A DNA stretch of 64,000 bases from contig JANQSO010000004.1 in the NCBI GenBank assembly GCA_028284005.1, positions 62,001 through 126,000 of the forward strand, read 5' to 3'. Numbering within the stretch: the stretch's first letter is position 1; each line of letters begins with the position of its first letter. A model generated the notes under the pieces. That model was not told the origin of the DNA, did not search any database, and saw only the letters and a program-made list of their open reading frames with translations. The translations under genes and the position numbers were made by a program. Of this stretch, positions 6,723 through 13,979 are shown one piece after another. The stretch is from Flavobacteriaceae bacterium. Its GTDB lineage: Bacteria; Bacteroidota; Bacteroidia; Flavobacteriales; Flavobacteriaceae.

Positions 6723-9500
6723 TTGAATACTGATACGATAGATACAAAAAAAAATATCCTGATTCAGGGAGCAAAGCTTCATAACCTGAAAAATATAACT
6801 ACTGTTATTCCTCGTAATAAATTAGTTGTTATTACCGGGCTTTCCGGGAGTGGCAAGTCGAGTTTGGCCTTTGATACATTATATGCGGAAGGACAACGCA
6901 GATATGTGGAGAGTTTATCCTCTTATGCCCGTCAATTCTTAGGAAGGTTGAACAAACCCAAGGTAGATGCTATAAAAGGTATTGCTCCTGCAATTGCCAT
7001 AGAGCAAAAGGTAAATGCTACAAATCCCCGTTCTACAGTGGGTACTTCTACCGAGATCTACGATTATTTAAAATTACTATATACACGTATTGGGCGCACG
7101 TATGCACCTGTTTCGGGTAAAGAAGTAAAGAAAGACACGGTAAGCGATGTAATAAACTACATCAAACAATTTCCCGAAAATGAAAAGCTCCTTCTCCTAG
7201 CTCCTATCCACCTGGAAGAAGGACGTTCTATGGAAAACAAATTGCAGGCACTTATGCAACAAGGGTATGCAAGGATAAAAATGGAGGGTAGTGTTGTTCG
7301 CATAGATGAGTTGAAAGGAAAATCATTTCCAAAAAACCTGCAGTTAGTGGTAGACCGGGTAATTACCAAAAACGATGAAGATTTTTACAATCGGTTAGCC
7401 GATGCTACACAAATCGCTTTTTTTGAAGGAAAAGGAGAATTATATATTGAAAATCTTTCAGATCATACCATACAAGAATTCAACAACAGGTTTGAGGCAG
7501 ACGGAATGACTTTCATAGAGCCTAATGTACACTTATTCAGCTTTAATAATCCTTACGGTGCTTGCCCTACATGTGAAGGCTATGGCGATGTAATAGGAAT
7601 CGACGAGGATCTGGTTGTTCCCAATACGGCACTTTCCGTTTTTGAAAACGCTATCTTTCCATGGAGAGGTGAGAGTATGAGCTGGTATCGTGACCAATTG
7701 GTAAATAACGCTTATAAATTTGATTTTCCTATTCATAAGCCCTGGTTTGAACTTTCACAGGAACAAAAACAATTGGTTTGGGAAGGAAACAAATATTTCG
7801 AGGGGCTTAATAGTTTCTTTAGTTTCCTGGAATCGAAAAGCTATAAGATACAGAACCGGGTAATGTTATCACGCTACCGTGGAAAGACAAAATGCAGTAC
7901 TTGTCATGGCAGAAGACTACGCCCTGAAGCCGGTTATGTAAAAATTAATGGAAAAGCTATCCAGGAGTTGGTAGAACTTCCGCTCGATAAAGTGGCACAT
8001 TTCTTTACCAATTTAAAATTAACCGAATACGAACAAAAAGTTGCTAAACGGCTCTTACTTGAGATCAACAACCGCCTTTCATTCTTAATGGACGTAGGGT
8101 TAAGCTACCTTACCCTCAACAGGAAATCAAATACACTTTCGGGAGGAGAATCCCAACGGATCAATTTAGCCACTTCCCTGGGAAGTAGTTTGGTAGGTTC
8201 CATGTATATTCTTGACGAACCCAGCATTGGCCTGCACCCAAAGGATACAGAAAGGCTGATTGGCGTTTTAAAATCTCTACGTGATATAGGAAATACTGTC
8301 ATTGTAGTTGAGCATGATGAAGATATTATGAAAGCTGCCGATGAGATAATAGACATAGGCCCCGAAGCAGGCACATTTGGTGGTGAAGTAGTAGCTACAG
8401 GAAGTTTTGATGCTATTTTAAGATCCAATTCCTTAACCGCTAATTATCTTAACGGAACCCTGGAAATTGAAGTGCCTGCCAAACGCAGGAGTTGGAAAAA
8501 TGCGATCGAAGTAAAAGGTGCACGGCATAACAACTTAAAAAATATAGACGTAACTTTTCCGCTGGGAGTATTTACAGCTGTCACCGGGGTATCCGGAAGT
8601 GGAAAAAGTACTCTGGTCAAAAAGATCTTATATCCTGCAATGCTGAGAGAGATTGGAGGTTATGGTGAAAAACCCGGGCAATTTACGGCTTTGGAAGGTG
8701 ATTTCAGTTCTATAAAAAGCATTGAGTTCATCGATCAAAACCCTATTGGGCGTTCCAGTCGTTCCAACCCGGTAACCTATATTAAGGCCTATGATGATAT
8801 CCGAAATTTGTATGCTTCGCAAAAACTTTCAGATATAAGAGGTTATAAAGCCAAACATTTCAGTTTTAATGTAGATGGCGGACGGTGTGAGACCTGTAAA
8901 GGGGAAGGTGAGGTAACGATCGAAATGCAATTTATGGCCGATGTACATTTGGAATGTGATACCTGTAACGGAAAGCGTTTCAAAAAAGAAATTTTAGAAG
9001 TCACTTATGCTGATAAGAATATCAATGACCTGTTGACAATGACTGTAGATGAAGCCATTGCATTCTTTAAAGAAAATAACGTTTCTAAAATTGTAAACAA
9101 ACTACAACCTTTACAGGATGTGGGATTAGGGTACGTTCAATTGGGGCAAAGCTCCTCTACGCTTTCAGGCGGGGAAGCCCAGCGTATTAAATTGGCTTCA
9201 TTTCTGGTAAAAGGAATTACAAAGGAAAAAGCGCTTTTCATTTTTGATGAACCTACTACCGGACTACACTTCCATGATATTAAAAAATTATTGGCCTCTT
9301 TCTACGCTCTGCTAGACAAAGGGCATACGGTCATTGTTGTAGAGCATAATCTGGACCTGATCAAATGTGCAGACCATATCATCGACCTTGGAATTGATGG
9401 CGGTGAAAATGGTGGGCAGGTAGTTGTACAAGGTACACCGGAAGAAATCGTGAATAGTAGCGAATCCTACACAGCAGCATATTTGAAGGAGAAAATTTAG
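6723..9500 (+). CDS. uvrA: Excinuclease ABC subunit A (UvrA)
   Basis: This 925-residue protein is the DNA-damage recognition ATPase of nucleotide excision repair; it dimerises and loads UvrB. It has two ABC ATPase halves: Walker A 'GLSGSGKSS' at 39-47 with signature 'LSGGESQRI', then 'GVSGSGKST' near 622-630 with 'LSGGEAQRI'. Zinc-finger cysteine pairs are at 281/284 and 391/394 in the first half, and 722/725 and 745/748 in the second. Length is normal. The start is TTG at 6723, which fits the usual 'IxIxGAxxHNLKN' beginning; no upstream ATG exists in frame. It is divergent from the ECF sigma gene. Confidence 0.97.
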   Translation: MNTDTIDTKKNILIQGAKLHNLKNITTVIPRNKLVVITGLSGSGKSSLAFDTLYAEGQRRYVESLSSYARQFLGRLNKPKVDAIKGIAPAIAIEQKVNATNPRSTVGTSTEIYDYLKLLYTRIGRTYAPVSGKEVKKDTVSDVINYIKQFPENEKLLLLAPIHLEEGRSMENKLQALMQQGYARIKMEGSVVRIDELKGKSFPKNLQLVVDRVITKNDEDFYNRLADATQIAFFEGKGELYIENLSDHTIQEFNNRFEADGMTFIEPNVHLFSFNNPYGACPTCEGYGDVIGIDEDLVVPNTALSVFENAIFPWRGESMSWYRDQLVNNAYKFDFPIHKPWFELSQEQKQLVWEGNKYFEGLNSFFSFLESKSYKIQNRVMLSRYRGKTKCSTCHGRRLRPEAGYVKINGKAIQELVELPLDKVAHFFTNLKLTEYEQKVAKRLLLEINNRLSFLMDVGLSYLTLNRKSNTLSGGESQRINLATSLGSSLVGSMYILDEPSIGLHPKDTERLIGVLKSLRDIGNTVIVVEHDEDIMKAADEIIDIGPEAGTFGGEVVATGSFDAILRSNSLTANYLNGTLEIEVPAKRRSWKNAIEVKGARHNNLKNIDVTFPLGVFTAVTGVSGSGKSTLVKKILYPAMLREIGGYGEKPGQFTALEGDFSSIKSIEFIDQNPIGRSSRSNPVTYIKAYDDIRNLYASQKLSDIRGYKAKHFSFNVDGGRCETCKGEGEVTIEMQFMADVHLECDTCNGKRFKKEILEVTYADKNINDLLTMTVDEAIAFFKENNVSKIVNKLQPLQDVGLGYVQLGQSSSTLSGGEAQRIKLASFLVKGITKEKALFIFDEPTTGLHFHDIKKLLASFYALLDKGHTVIVVEHNLDLIKCADHIIDLGIDGGENGGQVVVQGTPEEIVNSSESYTAAYLKEKI

Positions 9501-9525
9501 TATCTTTATAGGAAACACTGTTCCT

Positions 9526-10434
9526 ATGAAAAGATTAGTACTGCTTTTCACAATTATATTTTTGAATTTCTGCTATGCGCAGCCCTACCTCCCTATATTA
9601 GAAGACGGTAATGCTTGGAGTGTAGACGTCCTTTATTGTCCATTTAACCCACCATATCAAACTCAATGGACAGTAACACAGCAGATAACAATAAATGGAA
9701 CTGTAGATATCAATGGTGTTGTCTATAAACAGATATATCGTGATTCACAGCCTTCCTGCCTTTTACGTGAAGAAAATGGAGTGGTTTATAAATATGATGA
9801 TTCTGATAATAGCGAAAAAATACTCTTTGATTTTAATGTGGAAGTGGGAGATGTATTTTTTGTGCTTGATCTAGCTTATGATTTTGATAATTGTTCAGGC
9901 GGAGGTCAAAATTTATCAATCTGGTATATTGAAGCTTTTGAAATAGAAACCTTATATATAGCTGGAGCGAATAGAAAAGTAATTAAATTTTTAAATCAGT
10001 TATCGCCTCAGGGCGGTGAGGTATTGGCGTGGATTGAGGGAATTGGTACCGTAGCAGGATTAGAAGTTCCTTGGCCATTGGAAGATGTCACCTGTGGTAG
10101 TTCATTAGCGTGTTTTAAAAACAATGGAATTACTCATTTTATGAATGGTGCTACCTCTTGTGACAACACAACATTAGGGCTTGACAGTTTTTCTTCGGAA
10201 GAGATCATCCTCTACCCCAACCCGGTGGTCAATACATCAATTCTTCAATTGCCGGAAGCAGCTTCAATAGATCTATTGAAGGTCTTTACTATAAACGGAA
10301 AGCTTATCAAAGAAGAAATTATTACAAAAGATCATGCTACCATCTATCATATGGATTACGCATCCGGTCTTTACTTTTACCAGACTTTTTCAGAAAACAA
10401 GCTTATTAAAACTGAAAAATTTATCGTAAGATAA
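9526..10434 (+). CDS. Secreted protein with type IX secretion sorting domain
   Basis: The 302-residue protein starts with a Sec signal peptide ending 'NFCYAQ' at about residue 19. Its C-terminal roughly 75 residues form a type A T9SS sorting domain: 'LYPNPVVNTSILQLP', a central 'VFTINGKLIKEE', 'YASGLYFYQTF' and the terminal 'KTEKFIVR'. The middle region (20-220) has paired cysteines but no domain I recognise. It is expected to cross the inner membrane by Sec and the outer membrane by T9SS, with loss of the C-terminal domain. It follows uvrA by 25 bases and may be read through or use the near-consensus TATCTTTA at 9501-9508. Confidence 0.85.
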   Translation: MKRLVLLFTIIFLNFCYAQPYLPILEDGNAWSVDVLYCPFNPPYQTQWTVTQQITINGTVDINGVVYKQIYRDSQPSCLLREENGVVYKYDDSDNSEKILFDFNVEVGDVFFVLDLAYDFDNCSGGGQNLSIWYIEAFEIETLYIAGANRKVIKFLNQLSPQGGEVLAWIEGIGTVAGLEVPWPLEDVTCGSSLACFKNNGITHFMNGATSCDNTTLGLDSFSSEEIILYPNPVVNTSILQLPEAASIDLLKVFTINGKLIKEEIITKDHATIYHMDYASGLYFYQTFSENKLIKTEKFIVR

Positions 10435-10477
10435 TTAAATATCTCTTCAATTTTTTCATAATCAATCACTTATGTTT

Positions 10478-10493
10478 TTGGCACGTCCTTTGG
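10478..10493 (+). promoter_or_regulatory. Sigma-54-like (-24/-12) promoter
   Basis: TTGGCACG, four bases (TCCT), then TTGG. The -24 box is a perfect match to the RpoN consensus TTGGCACG-N4-TTGC; the -12 box has G in place of the last C. The start point would be near 10504, leaving a leader of about 55 bases with a small CACAC/GTGTG hairpin before the ATG at 10560. Confidence 0.65.
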
Positions 10494-10559
10494 TTTACTC
10501 TAACCAAATAGCGTAAGTCACACCGCTAATGTGTGGCATAACCCAAATACATTTTTATT

Positions 10560-11171
10560 ATGAAAAAAGTAATTCTATTAGTAGTTGTATTCCTTATTGG
10601 AAGCTCTACGCAGGCTTTTTCTCAACGTAACCACAATGTAGTTACAAAACAGGGTAAAAAACATCGCTATTACAATTCGCAGGAAATTCGTTTTGTAGAA
10701 AATGGTGTTCTCTATTCTGTTAGTACAGATGGAACTTTTGATTTTGAAATTAGTAACGATTCCTACTTTTACAATTGGGATAGAAGAAATCATAATGTGG
10801 TCTATTATCCAGGTACTCCAGGAGCGGTACAATATAAAAGAGGGAGACGTATGTATCGTCCAAACATTAGTTTAGACCGGTTTGGAAGAGTACGCTCGGT
10901 AGGTTCAACATATATTACCTATAAGCGTAACGGAAAAGTAAGATCTATTGGGTCTGTTACTCTAAAATACCAAAGAGGTCGGCTGAAACAGGTTGGTAAT
11001 ATGCATATTGTATACAATCGCTTCGGAGAGATAAGAGATACTCATGGATACGTAAATCGTTACAATAAAAAATATTGGCACGATGATTGGTATATACATT
11101 ATGAATACGATTGCGAACAAGAAGATGTGTTTGAAGAATGGGGCAATCGTAAACGAAAAAGAAATATTTAA
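10560..11171 (+). CDS. Secreted repeat protein, paralogue 1
   Basis: This 203-residue secreted protein has a signal peptide ending near 'STQAFSQ' at residue 22. A conserved block 'IRFVENGVLYSVSTDGTFDF' at 43-62 is followed by a tandem repeat at 106-152 in units of 16, 16 and 15 residues with the pattern D-x-x-G-x-V-x-x-V-G-x-x-x-I-x-Y, then a partial fourth unit. The repeat block is very basic; the C-terminus is charged. The next gene has the same block and the same 16/16/15 repeat architecture, so the two are duplicated genes. No T9SS domain or lipobox is present, so the product is probably periplasmic or envelope-associated. A sigma-54-like promoter precedes it. Function unknown. Confidence 0.75.
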   Translation: MKKVILLVVVFLIGSSTQAFSQRNHNVVTKQGKKHRYYNSQEIRFVENGVLYSVSTDGTFDFEISNDSYFYNWDRRNHNVVYYPGTPGAVQYKRGRRMYRPNISLDRFGRVRSVGSTYITYKRNGKVRSIGSVTLKYQRGRLKQVGNMHIVYNRFGEIRDTHGYVNRYNKKYWHDDWYIHYEYDCEQEDVFEEWGNRKRKRNI

Positions 11172-11178
11172 TAATAGT

Positions 11179-11195
11179 TTTTTGGTTGGTTAGTT
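11179..11195 (+). repeat. 17-base repeat downstream of paralogue 1
   Basis: TTTTTGGTTGGTTAGTT begins a few bases after the stop codon and runs into the terminator. It is identical to 12629-12645 after paralogue 2. Confidence 0.7.
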
Positions 11196-11196
11196 T

Positions 11197-11236
11197 AAAA
11201 TCCGTCGCACCGGTAAAATGGTACGGCGGATTTTTC
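11197..11236 (+). terminator. Terminator after repeat-protein paralogue 1
   Basis: AAAATCCGTCG pairs, with one G:T pair, with CGGCGGATTTT and is followed by a T-rich run. Confidence 0.75.
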
Positions 11237-11298
11237 TTTTAGAATACCTCAAATTCTAATTTTAATAGAATTACACTGAAAATCAATTATTTACATTT

Positions 11299-11314
11299 TT
11301 GGCACGGTCGTTGT
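11299..11314 (+). promoter_or_regulatory. Sigma-54-like (-24/-12) promoter
   Basis: TTGGCACG, four bases (GTCG), then TTGT. As for the paralogue upstream, the -24 box is perfect and only the last base of the -12 box differs from TTGC. The predicted start is near 11325, about 54 bases before the ATG, the same leader length as for paralogue 1. Confidence 0.65.
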
Positions 11315-11378
11315 TTTATAAAAGGGTGTACAGAGCTGACCAAAAAGATAAAGCAAGTACAACCTAAATTTTAACATT

Positions 11379-12623
11379 ATGAAAAAAGTAACAGCATTAG
11401 TAATCACCATTCTTTTAATGGGCTTTACAAACAATACAGCCGCTTCAATTTCTGAAGGGCCTTCTAACTATACGTATGATGGCTCTGCATACATATTTGT
11501 AGAAGGTGGTGTAGAATTTTCGGTATTTCCGGATGGTCAGTTCGATTTTGTGTATTTAGGTCACGATAGAAACGGAAATGTGAACGTGAATATCAATACT
11601 CCTAACGTGAGTATAAACTTTAACTCGGGATATGATTACGATACCTATGTACAGTACGATGATTATGGTGCCGTTATTCAGGTAGAGAATGTAGAGATCT
11701 ATTATGACGAATTTGGACGTATTATCCAGGCGGGTAATACAGAGATCCGTTACAACGATAGACGTATTGTTCGAGTAGGTGGATTACGGGTCTTCTATAA
11801 TCACTATGGATATTTCTCACATTGTACAGGTTATATAAATCTTTGGACCCCACGATATATTTACCGTCCATGGCACGTATATTATGTGCGTCCGTTTTAC
11901 TCAAGTTGTATAGTATATGACTATCCGTACAGAAGATATTATACTCCATACCGTTATAGCTATTACCATCACAGACGGTATTATACGAATAGACATCGTG
12001 TAGCTTACGCTAATGGAAGAAGAAGTTTCCACAGACCCGGAAGTCGTGTACATTACAAAGATGGCCGTGTTGCGAAAAGAAGAGATTATAACCCAAATCG
12101 TAGAAACACTTTTGCAACTGCAAATCCAAGAAGAGATAAAAGTAGCTCCAAAATTGGTAATTCCAGGGGAATAGCCAAGAGAGACAAGGGCATTTCAAGA
12201 AATGGAAAATCTAACTCGCGAGGTATCGCTAAGAGCAGTGGTAAATATACCAATACTACAGCCTCAAGAGGAAATGCTAAAAAAGGCAATACAATTTCCA
12301 ATAACAGAGGTAAGCCAAATACTTCCCGTGGTATTACAAAAAACAGAAGTAGCAAAAAAGTCTCTAATGATAAGAGCAGGGTGTCTACTTCACGTGGTAT
12401 TGCCAAAAGAACCAAACCGAAGGTTTCTTCGCAAAGAGGTGTAGCTTCAAAGGGAAATTCGGTAAAAAGGTCTCAACAGAAAAAAAGAACATCGGTATCA
12501 AATAGGACTACATCCAGAAAGCAGGTAGCTAAACGTAGTAACGTATCGAGATCTTCTTCGGGAACCAGAAAAGGGAATTCCAACTCCCGCGGTTCATCTT
12601 CCAGAAGTCGAAGAGGAATGTAA
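11379..12623 (+). CDS. Secreted repeat protein, paralogue 2, with basic SRGIAK-repeat tail
   Basis: The 414-residue protein has a signal peptide at about 1-22 and the block 'YIFVEGGVEFSVFPDGQFDF' at 38-57, matching the upstream paralogue. Repeats of 16, 16 and 15 residues lie at 94-109, 110-125 and 126-140 ('DEFGRIIQAGNTEIRY'). A Tyr/Arg/His-rich stretch covers about 158-215. The last 190 residues are a low-complexity Lys/Arg/Ser/Asn tail with at least six S/N-R-G motifs, most as 'SRGIAK' or close variants. The tail has almost no acidic residues and should be disordered and strongly cationic, so binding to polyanions such as LPS, peptidoglycan polymers or DNA is possible (inference). A sigma-54-like promoter precedes it and a terminator follows. 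Confidence 0.75.
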   Translation: MKKVTALVITILLMGFTNNTAASISEGPSNYTYDGSAYIFVEGGVEFSVFPDGQFDFVYLGHDRNGNVNVNINTPNVSINFNSGYDYDTYVQYDDYGAVIQVENVEIYYDEFGRIIQAGNTEIRYNDRRIVRVGGLRVFYNHYGYFSHCTGYINLWTPRYIYRPWHVYYVRPFYSSCIVYDYPYRRYYTPYRYSYYHHRRYYTNRHRVAYANGRRSFHRPGSRVHYKDGRVAKRRDYNPNRRNTFATANPRRDKSSSKIGNSRGIAKRDKGISRNGKSNSRGIAKSSGKYTNTTASRGNAKKGNTISNNRGKPNTSRGITKNRSSKKVSNDKSRVSTSRGIAKRTKPKVSSQRGVASKGNSVKRSQQKKRTSVSNRTTSRKQVAKRSNVSRSSSGTRKGNSNSRGSSSRSRRGM

Positions 12624-12628
12624 AAAAG

Positions 12629-12645
12629 TTTTTGGTTGGTTAGTT
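12629..12645 (+). repeat. 17-base repeat downstream of paralogue 2
   Basis: TTTTTGGTTGGTTAGTT, identical to 11179-11195, directly between the stop codon and the terminator stem. Confidence 0.7.
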
Positions 12646-12646
12646 A

Positions 12647-12689
12647 GAAACCCTCGTAAGGCACTATGCCTGGCGGGGGTTTCGCTTTT
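12647..12689 (+). terminator. Terminator after repeat-protein paralogue 2
   Basis: GAAACCCTCG (12647-12656) pairs with CGGGGGTTTC (12674-12683), followed by a T-containing run. Its sequence differs from the terminator of paralogue 1 although the 17-mer before it is the same. Confidence 0.75.
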
Positions 12690-12693
12690 GTGA

Positions 12694-13974
12694 TTATAGT
12701 TCTTTGATCAAATTTGCCATTTTCAAGGTGAGTTCCCTCCTACTATACTTCTCAATTTTTGAAGAAACTTCAGTAAGTGAACCATTGGTGTATTTTGTAT
12801 AATACGTGAGAATTTGTTCTTTTAGTTCTTTTTTGTCACCATAACCAAAATAGTTTCCACTATTTGTTTCAGAAATAATTTCTGAAATATCACTGCCCTG
12901 AGGTCCCAAGGCTACAATTGGACGTTTCGCAGCTAAATATTCAAACAACTTACCCGGAATTATAGAGCGGGTTTCCGGACGGTCCATTTCTACCAACAAC
13001 AATATTTGGGCATTTTGCTGTAGTTGTAATGCTTCGGAATGCGCAACATATCCTATCAGTTCTAAGTTATCATACAATCCGAATTTTTGGATACTGTCTA
13101 TTACATCCTCACTCACAGCTCCTGCAAACTTTAGTAGCAAATCATTTTTAAAGGCAATATTTTCTGAAGCAATCTCAGACAGTACTTCCCACAATACCTT
13201 TGGATTGCGTTCACTTAATAAGGACCCAATATGAGCAAGAGAGAATTTCTCGTCTAAGGTTGGTACAACTTCTTTGGAAATTTCGTAACCATTTGTAATT
13301 ACCTCAACAGGTGTATTGGTTATTAACTTAAACTCTTTTTTTGTTGTAGGGCTGGTCACCACTATGGTATCTGTTCCATTAAGCACCGTGGCTTCCAATG
13401 CTTTGTGTTTTCTTTTGGAGCGTTCTGTAAGTCGCAATGAATCATGGTAATGAATTGTAGTCCATGGGTCTCTAAAATCTGCAACCCATTTAATTTCCAT
13501 TAGCTGTTTTAAGTGTAACCCGATAAGATGTAAGCTGTGTGGCGGGCCCGTGGTAATAATTGCATCTACAGGGTTTTTAAGAAGATAATTATGCAAAAAG
13601 TTTACAGAAGGTTTTACCCAACCTACACGTGCATCCGGTATAAAGTAATTACCCCGAATGTATAATAACAGTTTTTCGGAAAGAGAAGGTTTTTTTTTGG
13701 TAATTATTCCGCTACTTATTTGTTTGGTTTTCTTTTTAGAAAGAAAACCGGCAAACCGGTAGGGTTCTTTAATGGGAAGCTTCAGGATTTCAATACCGGG
13801 AGGTACTTTATCCAGAAAGCTTTTGTCTTCTAAAGGATAATACGGATCTTCCGGAATATACATTACAGGGCTTATTCCAAACTCCCGAAAATATTTTACA
13901 AAATTAAGCCAGCGTTGTACTCCGGGGCCTCCAGCCGGTGGCCAATAATAGGTAATAATAAGTACACGCTTCAT
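12694..13974 (-). CDS. Glycosyltransferase family 4-like protein
   Basis: This is a 426-residue GT-B fold glycosyltransferase without membrane helices. The N-terminal acceptor domain begins 'RVLIITYYWPPAGGPGVQRW', a typical GT4 opening with the glycine-rich loop, and contains 'KWVADFRDPW'. The C-terminal donor-binding domain from about 220 includes 'AHIGSLLSERNPK' and 'GKLFEYLAAKRPIVALG', corresponding to the nucleotide-sugar site. Donor and acceptor cannot be deduced. It starts five bases after the YfhO-family gene on the same strand, so an envelope glycan or glycolipid role is suggested by context. Confidence 0.85.
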   Translation of the reverse strand: MKRVLIITYYWPPAGGPGVQRWLNFVKYFREFGISPVMYIPEDPYYPLEDKSFLDKVPPGIEILKLPIKEPYRFAGFLSKKKTKQISSGIITKKKPSLSEKLLLYIRGNYFIPDARVGWVKPSVNFLHNYLLKNPVDAIITTGPPHSLHLIGLHLKQLMEIKWVADFRDPWTTIHYHDSLRLTERSKRKHKALEATVLNGTDTIVVTSPTTKKEFKLITNTPVEVITNGYEISKEVVPTLDEKFSLAHIGSLLSERNPKVLWEVLSEIASENIAFKNDLLLKFAGAVSEDVIDSIQKFGLYDNLELIGYVAHSEALQLQQNAQILLLVEMDRPETRSIIPGKLFEYLAAKRPIVALGPQGSDISEIISETNSGNYFGYGDKKELKEQILTYYTKYTNGSLTEVSSKIEKYSRRELTLKMANLIKEL

Positions 13975-13979
13975 CCGTA

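Noticed and set aside
9501-9508. TATCTTTA as the promoter of the T9SS protein gene
   Set aside because: The last base of the consensus is missing and no -33 element fits, so it is not listed as a promoter.
12010-12415. Overlapping minus-strand and alternative-frame ORFs within the SRGIAK tail
   Set aside because: They are low-complexity shadows of a repetitive basic coding region; the translated frames are Leu-rich or compositionally odd and have no start signals.
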